Counted from the stretch's first letter, positions 1-9,262 are shown. The stretch: 64,000 nt of DNA from Methanosarcina vacuolata Z-761 (GCF_000969905.1 NZ_CP009520.1:1798001-1862000), one strand, 5' to 3'. Made by a program: numbers and translations. The notes: generated by a model not told the origin, from the sequence alone.

Positions 1-876
1 TTTCTTGAAACTCTGTTGTTATCCTGCCTAAAAGTCAGGTTTTGTCTTTCAAGTAAAGTTGTTGAGATTTCACTTTGTTCAATATTGTTTCCAAAGATAA
101 TCTTCTTCTTGACTTTCTTAAGTAACCCATTTATTCTTATTTTGACTACCTGTGCATACTTCAAATCATCACGGGGAAAAATTTCTGGTTTCTTTGGTCT
201 TCCTCTTTTCCCAGTTCTTGGATACTCAATTAAAACTCCAAAATGTTTCAAAAGGGCTTCTCTATAAAAGTTCAATCCATCTGTGACAAAAAGAGGTATT
301 TTATCCGAAAGATGTTTTTTAACTGACTCGACTAACTTATCCGCAACATACTGTTTTCTTGGTCCTATTACAAAGTCCAGTATTAGCCTACAACCTGGTG
401 CAAAAGCTACCCACATCCATGGCCCATTATCTTCATAATCCTTCATTCTAGGAACTTTTTTTTTGAATTATTACCCATAGTTCATCCATTTCTATCTTGG
501 GTACATCCACGTCTTTCATCATACTGTCATTTACTTTATCGCATTGTTCAGCTGCACGAGCTAACCATCGTTTTACACTGGCAGATTCTACCTCTAAAAC
601 ATCGGCAATGGCTTCAATGCTCATACCTTTCATAGACATTTTTAAAGCTAAATCAATAGTTTTCTCAGCTTTCCGAAGATTATGATAAAAAGTGTCTGTA
701 TGGTCGTTGAATACTTTACCGCAATGACGGCAAAGATATCTTCTTGTTTTTTCTCCACGACTTATATATGTTCCATTTCCAGTAATATTGCCTTGGTTAG
801 TAAGACCATAGAGCTTGCAGTTTTTGTTAGGACAGGCAACGTCAATGAATCTTGGTTTTGGACCTCTTTTTCCCAT
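1..876 (-). pseudogene. IS1-family transposase (InsA/InsB), frame-shifted and truncated
   Basis: Frame 1 starts best at the ATG ending at 876 (MGKRGPKPRF) and encodes a zinc-ribbon N-terminus (CPNKNC ... CRHCG), a helix-turn-helix (IADVLEVESASVKRW) and the first catalytic Asp in DELW. It stops just after a run of nine A residues (456-464 on the plus strand). The protein continues in another frame after this run (RMKDYEDNGPWMWVAF), giving the second Asp in TDGLNFY and the Glu in LLERQN, so all three DDE residues exist. The change needed is +1 (or -2) at A9. It may be slippage-prone programmed frameshifting, as known for IS1, or a one-base indel in the homopolymer. The 3' end lies outside the window. 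Confidence 0.7.
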
Positions 877-912
877 AACATAAACATATGATGTTAAAAG
901 ATATAATACCAA
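1..912 (-). mobile_element. IS1-family insertion sequence, left part cut by window edge
   Basis: The minus strand carries a transposase in two overlapping frames, the arrangement typical of IS1 (InsA then InsB). The element runs off the left window edge, so only its transposase 5' side is complete. I could not identify terminal inverted repeats; the upstream end probably lies between the transposase start and the next gene's stop at 1050. Confidence 0.75.
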
Positions 913-1049
913 TCAGATACAAAGTGACCATCAGATTTTTGCCGGGAATTAAAAGAAAAAAATGAGAAATATTTGCAACTACAACTTAGCTGAGAACCTT
1001 CTAGTTTTATATTCCGTCCTAAAAAGAAAAGAGCTTTCGCCTTAGAATT

Positions 1050-2045
1050 TCAAGCTGAAAGATTATACAAATAGATATCTCTGTATTCCTGGGATTCTGG
1101 ATCATCGCGTGTATCTACATATATAATTTTGTCGTTATAAATTGCAGGATCACCAGCACAAGTGCTGTTTGTAATACGAGTTGTCTCATTGGTTGAGATA
1201 TTGTACATATAAATGTCACTTGAAAAGTTGTTTCCTATCCAGTATTCTCTTTCCCACACTATCCTATCACCATATATATCCGCACTGGTAGAATTGTTAT
1301 CGAAAGTGACTTGACGTGTTTCATGCTTGGCAATATCTCGCATGTAGATATCCCTTGACTCATTTTTTTGTTCTACCCACACAACAATATTTCCGTAAAT
1401 TTCACCTCCTGCTGCTGTACCAGTTCTACTGATGTCACTTACTCTTTTTGTGGGTATGTCGTATATGGAAATGTTTGAACTCCATTCACCTGAATTTACC
1501 TGATTTGCCCGTCCCCATACAATCTTATTCCCGTAAATAGAAGGATAAAATCGAGCATGTTCATACGGAGTTAGCTGAGTTTCTTCATTGGTGCTGAGAT
1601 TGTATAAGTACAAACTGTTAGATTCATCATTTTGATGAGAGGCAGGCTGACCGTCCTCATATTTTGACCTTACGTACACAACATTATCACCATAGATCGA
1701 GGGCGTATTCGCACCAACAATTTTAATCTCTTTGCCAGTGGAAATGTTGTACACAATTATATTTTTATCATAATCCCACCATGTAATTTTATCTCCCTGG
1801 ATAACTGGGCTATTTCCTGCATGTCCTAGTCTGGTTATGTTTCCGGTAGTCAGGTTATACATCCACGCTGTGTCAGTAGTAGTCTCAGCCCATGTAACAA
1901 TGTTGCCGTAGATTGATAAATCCAATGTTAGCCTCGAAGCTACGACCCTAGTCTCTTTGCCAGCATTTGCTATTGATGTAAAACTTATGAGGAAAATCAA
2001 AGCAAGTGATAGATATATTGTTTTGTTTCCCACATTAATCCCCAT
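1050..2045 (-). CDS. Exported TolB/WD40-like beta-propeller protein
   Basis: The 331-aa product has an N-terminal signal peptide (hydrophobic stretch about residues 8-28 ending in SIANAG). The rest is built from repeats of about 40-50 residues with the pattern 'IYGNxIVWxE ... DIYMYNISTxETxxIT', the signature of the TolB-type beta-propeller repeats common in Methanosarcina surface proteins. Many N-x-S/T sequons suggest glycosylation outside the cell. There is no catalytic motif; a surface-binding or structural role is inferred. It is monocistronic, lying between the IS1 element and a divergent NifH-like gene. Confidence 0.7.
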   Translation of the reverse strand: MGINVGNKTIYLSLALIFLISFTSIANAGKETRVVASRLTLDLSIYGNIVTWAETTTDTAWMYNLTTGNITRLGHAGNSPVIQGDKITWWDYDKNIIVYNISTGKEIKIVGANTPSIYGDNVVYVRSKYEDGQPASHQNDESNSLYLYNLSTNEETQLTPYEHARFYPSIYGNKIVWGRANQVNSGEWSSNISIYDIPTKRVSDISRTGTAAGGEIYGNIVVWVEQKNESRDIYMRDIAKHETRQVTFDNNSTSADIYGDRIVWEREYWIGNNFSSDIYMYNISTNETTRITNSTCAGDPAIYNDKIIYVDTRDDPESQEYRDIYLYNLSA

Positions 2046-2421
2046 AAGAGATGTAATACTGGAAAACTACATCAATATTGCTGCTAATTAGCAGTGTGAA
2101 GGAAAAAAGAAAAACGGATAAAAAAATATTTACTTTTTCAGCATCCCGTTATCGTTTTTTGGATAGTCTCTATATTAGACAAGCGCTATTTGCAATTATT
2201 TCATTTCAACTATCAGTTACTGGTTGTGTTTTTCATTTTCATTTGAATTAGTAGTTGTGTTTTTGACAACTCTAAATGAATGGCCTGACTTAAATTAAGT
2301 ATAATTGAGAGATAAGGGGAATTTTTGCCGCAAAATTAAGAAAAACAGAATTTCCATGTCAATTATTGCTGAAGTATGAGCTTATAAATCGGATCTGTTT
2401 GTTTCCCTGTATGGTGATGAA
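2046..2421. other. Divergent spacer between propeller gene and NifH-like gene
   Basis: AT-rich spacer with no ORF. It holds a small inverted repeat (AGTTGT at 2253-2258 and ACAACT at 2266-2271) and the promoter of the downstream gene, listed separately. Confidence 0.4.
2381..2389 (+). promoter_or_regulatory. Putative TATA box of the NifH-like gene
   Basis: CTTATAAAT lies 33-41 bases before the ATG at 2422. With the usual archaeal TATA-to-start distance of about 25 bases, transcription would begin near 2410, leaving a very short leader that contains the ribosome-binding-like GGTGATG. Confidence 0.45.
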
Positions 2422-3336
2422 ATGACAAAAGCAAGAAACATCGCAATATATGGAAAAGGCGGTATCGGGAAATCAACTACCTCATCAAATCTTTCAGCGG
2501 CTCTTTCTGACCTGGGCCTTACAGTAATGCAAATAGGCTGTGATCCTAAGAGCGACTCCACAAATAACCTGAGAGGAGGCAAATCGATCCCTTCCGTTCT
2601 TGATGCTATGAGAAGTGGAAAAAGAATTGAAATCAGCGACATCGTCTATGAAGGGTTCAATGGAATTCTCTGTGTGGAAGCAGGCGGTCCTGAGCCTGGA
2701 GTAGGCTGCGCTGGCAGAGGTATTATTACTGCAATCGAACTTCTGAGGCAAAAAAACGTCTTTGAAGAGTTTAACCCTGATGTTGTAATTTATGACGTGC
2801 TTGGAGACGTTGTCTGTGGAGGATTCTCAATCCCTATCCGTGAAGGCGTAGCAGAACAGGTATACACTGTTGCATCCTCGGATTTCATGGCAATCTATGC
2901 AGCGAATAATCTCTTCAAGGGTATAAGGAAATACGCAAACAATGGCGGTGCGCTTTTCAGCGGAATAATTGCGAATTCAATGAACCAGCCGATTCAAAAA
3001 GAGATAATAAATGATTTTGCACGTCAGACAAAAACAACGATTGCCGGATATGTTCCCCGTTCACTTGATGTTACAAGAAGTGAACTCAGAGGACAGACTG
3101 TAGTTGAACATGCGCCTGATTCTGAGCAGGCTGAGGTATATAGAGAACTTGCAAGAGGCATTTTGAATAACAATAAGAAATATGTTCCTGCACCTCTTGA
3201 GTCTGAAGAACTCAAAACCTGGGCCGAAAGCTGGTCAGATATACTCCTCAGGGAGCGTGAACAGGTACATGGACATGAAGGAAAAATGAAAAGCAGTAGC
3301 ATTGAAGAAGGAACACCAATAAGTTCCGAAGCATGA
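2422..3336 (+). CDS. Stand-alone NifH/CfbC-superfamily iron protein (ATP-dependent reductase)
   Basis: 304 aa. It has the P-loop GKGGIGKST near the N-terminus, [13 protein letters not shown] with the first cluster-ligating Cys, and [11 protein letters not shown] with the switch II Asp and second ligating Cys. It should therefore form a homodimer bridging a [4Fe-4S] cluster and use ATP to drive electron transfer to a partner. Family members serve nitrogenase (NifH), coenzyme F430 synthesis (CfbC), (bacterio)chlorophyll synthesis (BchL) or methylthio-alkane reductase. No NifDK-like or cfb gene is within reach here, so the partner is unknown. The last 20 or so residues are a non-conserved acidic/serine tail. 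CfbC is possible, but the isolated context argues for an uncharacterised group. Confidence 0.8.
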   Translation: MTKARNIAIYGKGGIGKSTTSSNLSAALSDLGLTVMQIGCDPKSDSTNNLRGGKSIPSVLDAMRSGKRIEISDIVYEGFNGILCVEAGGPEPGVGCAGRGIITAIELLRQKNVFEEFNPDVVIYDVLGDVVCGGFSIPIREGVAEQVYTVASSDFMAIYAANNLFKGIRKYANNGGALFSGIIANSMNQPIQKEIINDFARQTKTTIAGYVPRSLDVTRSELRGQTVVEHAPDSEQAEVYRELARGILNNNKKYVPAPLESEELKTWAESWSDILLREREQVHGHEGKMKSSSIEEGTPISSEA

Positions 3337-3612
3337 GATACTCAAAATTCGGCTCTGTAGAAATCTCTTCAAATCGACAGAAACGGATCAGATCCAATTA
3401 TTGAAATCCAGTTCGCGTCTTGAGTCACAGGTATTTGAGGTTCCTCCAACCACCGGATTTCTACAAAGTCTAAAATTTGTATCTCAAACTCTTTTATAAA
3501 TTTAAAACTAAATGAATCTAAAGCTCCTGTTGTGAATTACTCATATAGCAGGAGTTTTCGAACTTACAGTTTTTAACTCGATGAACTTAATCCTTATCTG
3601 GGCATTGGGGCA

Positions 3613-3742
3613 TTCCATCTCTTTCTTTCATCTCTTTCTTTCATCTCTTTCTTTCATCTCTTTCTTTCATCTCTTTCTTTCATCTCTTTCTTCTATCTTT
3701 TTCTTCTATCTTTTTCTTCTATCACTTTCTTCCATCTCTTTT
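3613..3742. repeat. Minisatellite, 13-bp unit (TTTCATCTCTTTC), about 10 copies
   Basis: Head-to-tail copies of a pyrimidine-rich 13-mer. The later copies drift to TTCTATCTTTTTC. It lies downstream of the NifH-like gene; the apparent ORF through it is low-complexity and rejected. Confidence 0.85.
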
Positions 3743-3830
3743 TCCCATCGGTTTTTTACTAGCGACAATTGCTTTTTTCAAATTGTTTCATGAAATTTCC
3801 AGTGATTTGTTCGTTATGTGGACAAAACAC

Positions 3831-3900
3831 TTTTATATCTTAAAAAATAATTATCTTCACGATTGTGAACAATACGAATTTAACTTCACAATTGTGAAGT
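3831..3900 (+). promoter_or_regulatory. TATA box with two palindromic operator-like sites
   Basis: TTTTATAT at 3831-3838 looks like a TATA box. TTCACGATTGTGAA at 3856-3869 sits where transcription should start, and the perfect 18-bp palindrome ACTTCACAATTGTGAAGT lies at 3883-3900. Their centres are 29 bp apart, close to three helical turns. This geometry fits a dimeric repressor binding at and just after the start site of the gene at 3939. Confidence 0.6.
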
Positions 3901-3938
3901 CAAGACTTCAATTAAAAATCATACATGCGGTAGAAATA

Positions 3939-4226
3939 ATGGGATTAAGTGAGCGAAATCTAAAGCAAAACAAAAATTACCGAATTATGATTGATTCGGA
4001 GGGGATAGGCCATATTAGAATAATCAGACGCATTAACCTGAAAACTCTGATTGAAATTTTCAAGGAGCTTTACCTTGAGCTTAAAAAATATCCTGACAAA
4101 AAACCGCATATGAAAATATATATTTCCCACTCAATTTACGAAGAGATGTCAGATAACATGAAACATTTCCATGACTTTGCAGTCTCATGTATGGATGGGA
4201 CATTTGAACTGATTGTTATTAGCTAA
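3939..4226 (+). CDS. Small protein of unknown function (95 aa)
   Basis: The frame is open from 3783, but the TATA box and operator at 3831-3900 lie inside that extension. The ATG at 3939 (MGLSERNLKQ) is therefore the likely start. The product is soluble, with a predicted alpha/beta pattern (RIMIDSEGIGHIRIIRRI, then a helix LIEIFKELYLELKKY, then KIYISHSIYEEM). I do not recognise the family. The next plus-strand gene, 280 bases on, is a winged-helix protein, which may regulate it. Confidence 0.5.
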   Translation: MGLSERNLKQNKNYRIMIDSEGIGHIRIIRRINLKTLIEIFKELYLELKKYPDKKPHMKIYISHSIYEEMSDNMKHFHDFAVSCMDGTFELIVIS

Positions 4227-4279
4227 TTACTCGTCTTAGCTAATTATTTATTTCAAGTTAGTCAAATATTTGAAATAAT

Positions 4280-4304
4280 AATATGCTCTATTTTAGGGCA
4301 TATT
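4280..4304 (+). terminator. 11-bp hairpin after the 95-aa gene
   Basis: AATATGCTCTA and TAGGGCATATT form an 11-bp stem with one G-U wobble and a 3-base loop, 54 bases after the stop codon. There is no strong T-run directly after it, so it may be an mRNA-end stabiliser rather than a terminator. Confidence 0.4.
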
Positions 4305-4323
4305 ACATATGGGTTACTGAAAG

Positions 4324-4365
4324 TCACAATTGTACAAAAAATGGCTATTGAAAAAGCCATTTTTG
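4324..4365 (+). promoter_or_regulatory. Third operator-like half-palindrome and an adjoining 10-bp hairpin
   Basis: GTCACAATTGTAC at 4324-4336 matches the core of the palindrome at 3883-3900. It is followed by AAAAATGGCT (4338-4347) and AGCCATTTTT (4356-4365), a perfect 10-bp stem ending in T residues that could terminate upstream transcription. The site lies upstream of the winged-helix gene. Confidence 0.4.
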
Positions 4366-4507
4366 GATTATTGGGTAAACAAATATCCTTTTTGTATTCA
4401 TTTTGGAAATTTCGGCCAAAAGGTTTAAAAACAAAGAATCCTTCTATGGAAATGGTGATTCACTATGAGGGATCGTTTTTGTTGAAAATGAATCTATAAA
4501 CAACAAT

Positions 4508-4762
4508 GTGAATGAAATTAACTACGAAAAACTTGAGAAACTGCCCCCGTCGGCAAAGCTGGTATTTAAAACACTTGAAGCTAAAGGGCAGATGACACAG
4601 AAAGACATAATTCGTGAAACAATACTTCCTTCACGCACAGTAAGATATGCAATAAACAGGCTAAAGGAAGAAAAAATTTTAATGGAACGTTTTTATTTCA
4701 TTGACTCACGTCAGAGTCTTTATGAAATAAGAAAGCCTTCAAATCAGGTTCTGGCAGTATGA
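4508..4762 (+). CDS. Small winged-helix DNA-binding protein (84 aa)
   Basis: The product is essentially one winged-helix domain: helix 1 (PSAKLVFKTLEAKG), a MarR/TrmB-like HTH (MTQKDIIRETILPSRTVRYAINRLKEE) and a wing (ILMERFYFIDSRQSLYEIRK). There is no separate sensor domain. The start is a GTG; no in-frame ATG exists upstream. A TATA-like GGTTTAAAAAC lies at about 4421-4431. With a palindrome-like site upstream of it and two better ones before the neighbouring 95-aa gene, it is a reasonable candidate for the regulator of both, though this is inference. Confidence 0.65.
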   Translation: MNEINYEKLEKLPPSAKLVFKTLEAKGQMTQKDIIRETILPSRTVRYAINRLKEEKILMERFYFIDSRQSLYEIRKPSNQVLAV

Positions 4763-5065
4763 ATTAAAAAATGCTTTTCTGTGTAACTGGATCAAACTTC
4801 ATTGTATATCCGAATATTTGATTTTTGAGGCATATAAACCTCAATTATTTTTTAGAGAACTACTGTTAATAACTAATTTTAAGAGTTAATCTCAAATCCA
4901 AATCTTCTCTCCTATATTTCATACTCTGACTAATTATTCAAAATTCAAGATAGTGAGAGTCTTTTTAATTTTTTCTGGTTTATCTCCAATTTCAAACATC
5001 AGTTAGATCATTATCAGTTTTGAATGATCTTGCTTTGTCTACAATGTCTCCTATCAAAGAAAATA

Positions 5066-5183
5066 GGCTCTTCGTCATCCCCTATGGATAAGATGATTTT
5101 CAATTCAAGGCTGTATTGTTTTTTGGCTGTATTGTTTTTCATGAGAATATTATGAGGATATCCACACAAAACAACGAAGAGCC
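5066..5183. mobile_element. Foldback MITE, copy A (118 bp)
   Basis: Perfect terminal inverted repeats GGCTCTTCGT...ACGAAGAGCC enclose a conserved interior (TGGATAAGATGATTTTCAA, and ATGAGGATATCCACACAAAA). Copies B, C and D are at 31.4, 47.6 and 61.0 kb. This copy is longer because of a small internal duplication (GCTGTATTGTTTTT twice). Confidence 0.75.
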
Positions 5184-5247
5184 TTTTAGTTTTTCACGAT
5201 TTAAAGTGGAAATCTAAAGAGACCAGAAAATAATAAAAAGTCTCTTC

Positions 5248-5313
5248 TTTCTAGCACTTCTCTATTACTGCCAATAATTGCTGGGCAGCCTGTTTAGCTT
5301 AGGGGTGGTCCAC
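5248..5313 (-). repeat. Degenerate coding remnant, copy 1 of 2
   Basis: This stretch aligns over about 65 bases with 14506-14570. On the minus strand both read as related peptides (here AKQAAQQLLAVIEKC; there PKQAVRKLLEVIKKF), so both are decayed pieces of one protein-coding mobile gene that I cannot name. Confidence 0.5.
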
Positions 5314-5963
5314 ATTCTTGTACCGTAGCTTAATGCTATAAGGTTAAACCAGTAAAGAAAAATTAGATCTCTATATTAGCAAAATAGGGTTAAAATAATA
5401 TTATTTGTTAAAAATATTATATAGAGTGAGAGCATAGTATAAATTGCGTTCTCATCTATTACAAGACCACATAGCAAGACCTATTCCACAAGAAATACTT
5501 CAACGCCTACTCCGAAAAATATAATATAAAAGTGAAGAGATAAGAAGCTCGCAACCCGTGAGTCCAATACCAAACCTCTTCCTGAACAAGACTTAATAAG
5601 TGCCGTTCGGAACTTCCAGAATTTCTCAGGTGGGAACGCATCTCTTTTCCTAAATAAAACGTTACAACTCAATATTATCCTAAAATATAGTTCTTTTACT
5701 TTTCGGATAGGTTCTAAGTCAATTCACATTCATTGCTCCCCTTTCACAGGCAAATATCAGGATTTCTCAAACCTCCCAACTCAAAACCCTCCTCCTCAAC
5801 AACGTTTATATGTAGTAAGGATTACAGTACACCTGATTTTTCCGAACGTTTTATATTACTCATTAGATTACTTAATATATCATGACATGTAGAAACATGG
5901 CATTCATGTATTAAAATTTACAACCTGATAATGGTTTCATAAATAAAAAAGAAGGTTCTGTTA

Positions 5964-7265
5964 ATGAAATACTGGCAGCCGAAATACGAAACAATGAATC
6001 CCGAAGAATTGAAGAAATTACAGCTAAAACGCCTTCAACACAGCGTAAAGCTGGTCTATGACAATGTTCCTTTTTACAGGCAAAATTACAAAGCAGCCGG
6101 AGTCACTCCATATGACATCAAGACCCTCGATGATGTCCGTAAATTGCCTTTCACACGGAAAACCGACCTTCGGGACAACTATCCTTTCGGGCTTTTCGCT
6201 GCCAAAAAAGAAGATATAGTACGTATCCATGCCTCGTCCGGAACCAGCGGGAAACCGACAGTTGTCGGGTACACGGCAAAGGATATTGAAACCTGGTCTG
6301 ACCTGGTCGCCCGTGACCTCACGATGATTGGGCTTTCAAAAAGCGACACTATTCAGAACTCAATGAATTACGGGCTCTTTACCGGAGGCATAGGTTTCCA
6401 CTACGGTGTAGAAAGAATGGGCGCAATGGTCGTGCCGGCTGCAACCGGAAACACCGCCCGGCAGCTTGAAATGATGATCGACTTCGGCGTAACTGCAATC
6501 CACTGTACCCCTTCTTATGCCTTTTACCTTGCCGAAACCGCTGAAGAAATGGACCTTATAGACAAACTCTCCTTAAAAGCCGCTATATTCGGAGGGGAAC
6601 CCTGGTCCGAAAACACGCGGAAGCAGCTCGAAAAGCGGCTCAACCTTAAAGCCTATGACTGTTACGGCCTGTCCGAGATGTTCGGTCCAGGAATCGGTTT
6701 TGAGTGTCAGGAGCAGGACGGCCTGCATATCTGGAGCGATAATTTCCTTGTAGAAGTCCTTGATGAAAACGGAGAACAGGTCTCAGAAGGTGAAAAAGGT
6801 GAACTTGTCCTCACTTCCATCAACAAGGAAGGCTTCTGCAACGTCCGATACCGCACAGGCGACATGACAAGGCTTCTTGAATCAGAATGTGAGTGCGGCC
6901 GGACAACCACAAGAATTTCCCGCCTCATGGGCAGAGCCGACGACATGCTGATCGTAAGAGGAATCAACGTTTTCCCCTCCCAGATCCAGGACGTGATCTC
7001 TCGCATCCCGCAGGTAGGCGAACACTTCCAGCTCATCCTTGACCGTAATAAACACATGCTAGACGAACTTACAATCGAGGTCGAACTCGAAGATAATGCC
7101 TTTACCGGCGATCTCAAAGACCTTAAAGCCGTCCAGAATTATGTCCAGCACGAACTCAAAGCTGTCCTGAATATCCGCACAAATGTCGAGCTCCTTGAGA
7201 AAGGTAGCATCGAAAGAACCGCAGGAAAGGCAAAGAGAATCATCGACAGGCGGCCGCAGCTCTAA
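5964..7265 (+). CDS. Phenylacetate-CoA ligase (PaaK)-family AMP-forming ligase
   Basis: 433 aa, the usual length for PaaK. The phosphate-binding motif SSGTSGKPTVVGYT is at about residues 91-104, the adenylate motif YGLSEMFGPG at about 234 and YRTGDMTRLL at about 297. A small C-terminal domain (DDMLIVRGINVFPSQI) bears the hinge. Such enzymes activate an aryl-acetate with ATP and load it on CoA. In methanogens the family also includes coenzyme F390 synthetase, which adenylylates F420, so the substrate is uncertain. It is monocistronic, with a strong terminator 30 bases after the stop codon. Confidence 0.85.
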   Translation: MKYWQPKYETMNPEELKKLQLKRLQHSVKLVYDNVPFYRQNYKAAGVTPYDIKTLDDVRKLPFTRKTDLRDNYPFGLFAAKKEDIVRIHASSGTSGKPTVVGYTAKDIETWSDLVARDLTMIGLSKSDTIQNSMNYGLFTGGIGFHYGVERMGAMVVPAATGNTARQLEMMIDFGVTAIHCTPSYAFYLAETAEEMDLIDKLSLKAAIFGGEPWSENTRKQLEKRLNLKAYDCYGLSEMFGPGIGFECQEQDGLHIWSDNFLVEVLDENGEQVSEGEKGELVLTSINKEGFCNVRYRTGDMTRLLESECECGRTTTRISRLMGRADDMLIVRGINVFPSQIQDVISRIPQVGEHFQLILDRNKHMLDELTIEVELEDNAFTGDLKDLKAVQNYVQHELKAVLNIRTNVELLEKGSIERTAGKAKRIIDRRPQL

Positions 7266-7295
7266 CCGGAAGGGCAGCCTCAATTAACAATAAAT

Positions 7296-7328
7296 CAGGG
7301 AAAAATTATTCCCTGGTCTTTTTTTTAA
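7296..7328 (+). terminator. Intrinsic-type terminator after the PaaK-family gene
   Basis: CAGGGAA (7296-7302) and TTCCCTG (7309-7315) form a 7-bp stem with a 6-base loop. A T-rich run follows at 7317-7326. Confidence 0.7.
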
Positions 7329-7610
7329 CCTTTTTTAAGACCTGTTTTTTAGCAGTCCTTTTTAGATTACTCCAGTTTTTATTATCCAGCTCTCAGAGCA
7401 GAGAAAATAGCGTTTCAGAACCTTCAGAACTCCGGACAACCCTACGCTCGGTAAAATAGAGTGATTTTTGCGTAAAATCTGAAAATAAGCTGAAATTTTT
7501 TGATTTTGTTTTAATGAAGCCTACAATAAGCCAAAATTGTAAAATAATCTGTTTTGGCGATCTGAAGCAATAAAAAAGTATTATAAAATACAGCTCTAGC
7601 TTGTAAATAC

Positions 7611-7685
7611 AAAAAATGAAGAATACGAAAAATGAAGAATACGAAAAATGAAGAATACGAAAAATGAAGAATACGAAAAATGAAG
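7611..7685. repeat. Minisatellite, 16-bp unit (GAAGAATACGAAAAAT), about 4.5 copies
   Basis: Near-identical head-to-tail units between two convergent genes. The minus-strand ORF through them is a repeat artefact. Confidence 0.85.
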
Positions 7686-7753
7686 ATATGTGTTATAGGT
7701 AACACATATCAGCCAGAGTTTGAATTTGCCTTAATATCCCGGTTGCTTTCCCC

Positions 7754-9262
7754 TTAACTCTTTGGATCAAATTTTATAGCCCGGTCGTATACTATCTCTG
7801 AGTAGGCTGGCCCGGTTTTTGTTGTGTTCTCCATGTAGGCTCTCCAGGCAACAAAAAGCGGCTGATCAGGCTCTATACCGTGAACTCCCACGCCGGAGGG
7901 AACCTCATAGCAGTATTGATCATCTTCGCTGCAGTTCCTGGCGAGCTTGTAGACATACAGGTATTTCGCATTTGGATTGTCAGGGAGGTATTCCTCGGCA
8001 GATCCATTGAAATCTGCGTCTGTAATTGCTCTAACACCATTCCACACATCTGCTCCGTATATTGCGAAGTTCGAGTACGTCGCCTTTCCTGTGGCTACAT
8101 GGTTAACCCCATAGACAATTATGAATTCATTGGAATCGTTGCCCAGGGTAATTGCTGGTTCTCGCAAGAAAGGATAATACAGCGAGGTATTAACGAAAGG
8201 AGGTGTAGGCGAAGAGATAGTCTGGTTTGCTGTCCATAAATAGCACGCATCGTTGTTAGGACCGACACCGTTAATTCCTCTCTGGATAGCATCACTCCCT
8301 ACAGGAACTGCCTGACTGGTCGGAAGTTCTGTGGCACTCGACTCATTATATTTGTTAAGAATTGCAATCCTTAGCTCTTCGAGATCATCCATAAGCTCAA
8401 ACTCTGTTTGCCCGGTTCCGCGGACCCTCAGTTCCGGATAATCATACGGGTCCAGCTCCGTAGTGTTGTTGGGAGTAATCCTGAAAACAGTTGCAGGTGT
8501 ATTATTTATGTAATCATCACCAGCCTGTGTGTCATTGAATAAAGCTGGGCGGACAAACGCGGCAAACGTATCGGAATCATTCTCCAGTCCCATTTTTAAT
8601 ATGGTTGATGGCAACACCTGGGTGTTAATTATATCGTCTGAGTATCCCGCAGATTGGGCAGCAGCCCGGATGCGTTGGTCAATGCCTCTGTCGGCCGTAA
8701 TTATTATTACCGTGGTTTGATTGAAAGGATTTCCAGACGACCCGTTTGGAGTCCCTTCGGTTTTAATAACCAGGTCGTTCACCGTATCTGCTATGTTGGA
8801 AAAGAGCCATCTCCTTTCATTACCAATCGTCCTGTGCATTATGTAATGATCGTAGCTGAAGTACCTGCATTCCGGAGGTGTTCTTCCCACGAAAACAACA
8901 GCTTCATCAGGACCAAGGTTCCAGAATGGAGTTGTATTTCCGCTCATCCCAAGCGTACTGGTTAATTTAGAAATCCGTTCATCTACTCCCTGACCAGTTG
9001 CTGCTGGAACAAAATATGCAACATATTTTGTGGTGGGATTGTTTCCATATGCAGAAGGTAATATTCCTTTCTCTAACATCCCTATTAAATCAAAGTAACC
9101 CAGTTCACCTTCCTGTACGGTGAACCCCTCCTGTTCTAAAGCCTGTCGAAAAGCCTCTGCGTCATACGTTTCCATATTTGTTTCTACATTCTCTGCGAGG
9201 GCAGTTCCTGTTAATGATGTGAATAAAACGCCAATTATTATAACCATTATATAATTTTTCAT
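7754..9262 (-). CDS. Large exported protein of unknown function
   Basis: 502 aa with an N-terminal signal peptide (MKNYIMVIIIGVLFTSLTG, cleavage near TALAEN). The mature part is rich in N-x-T/S sequons (GNTTPF, NPFNQTT, NNTTEL, ENTTKT), as expected of a protein outside the membrane. Segments such as FNQTTVIIITADRGIDQRI and FIIVYGVNHVATGKA suggest an alpha/beta fold, but I recognise no family or catalytic motif. There is no transmembrane anchor at the C-terminus. It is monocistronic, with a long AT-rich upstream region. Confidence 0.6.
   Translation of the reverse strand: MKNYIMVIIIGVLFTSLTGTALAENVETNMETYDAEAFRQALEQEGFTVQEGELGYFDLIGMLEKGILPSAYGNNPTTKYVAYFVPAATGQGVDERISKLTSTLGMSGNTTPFWNLGPDEAVVFVGRTPPECRYFSYDHYIMHRTIGNERRWLFSNIADTVNDLVIKTEGTPNGSSGNPFNQTTVIIITADRGIDQRIRAAAQSAGYSDDIINTQVLPSTILKMGLENDSDTFAAFVRPALFNDTQAGDDYINNTPATVFRITPNNTTELDPYDYPELRVRGTGQTEFELMDDLEELRIAILNKYNESSATELPTSQAVPVGSDAIQRGINGVGPNNDACYLWTANQTISSPTPPFVNTSLYYPFLREPAITLGNDSNEFIIVYGVNHVATGKATYSNFAIYGADVWNGVRAITDADFNGSAEEYLPDNPNAKYLYVYKLARNCSEDDQYCYEVPSGVGVHGIEPDQPLFVAWRAYMENTTKTGPAYSEIVYDRAIKFDPKS

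Larger units (their letters stand above)
4763..5963. other. 1.2-kb gene-poor spacer with repeat debris
   Basis: There is no convincing gene. It contains a foldback MITE copy (5066-5183), a remnant shared with 14.5 kb (5248-5313), and a 22-bp sequence around 5223-5244 that recurs at about 46137. It also carries TTTTCGGATAGGTTCTAAGT near 5699, whose variants recur near 32252 and 49942, as expected of insertion-sequence debris. Confidence 0.6.

Noticed and set aside
445-452. TAG ending the first IS1 frame as pyrrolysine readthrough
   Set aside because: Reading through gives a stop within a few codons, while the real continuation is clearly in another frame after the A-run.
3581-3793. 70-aa frame made of FLSSLSFIS-like repeats
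   Set aside because: It is produced entirely by the 13-bp minisatellite.
5481-5672. 63-aa minus-strand frame upstream of the PaaK-family gene
   Set aside because: It has no start signal and a hydrophobic, low-complexity end, and lies in repeat debris.
7819-8965. Plus-strand frames opposite the exported protein at 7754-9262
   Set aside because: They are antisense shadows; the minus-strand product has a signal peptide and consistent composition.
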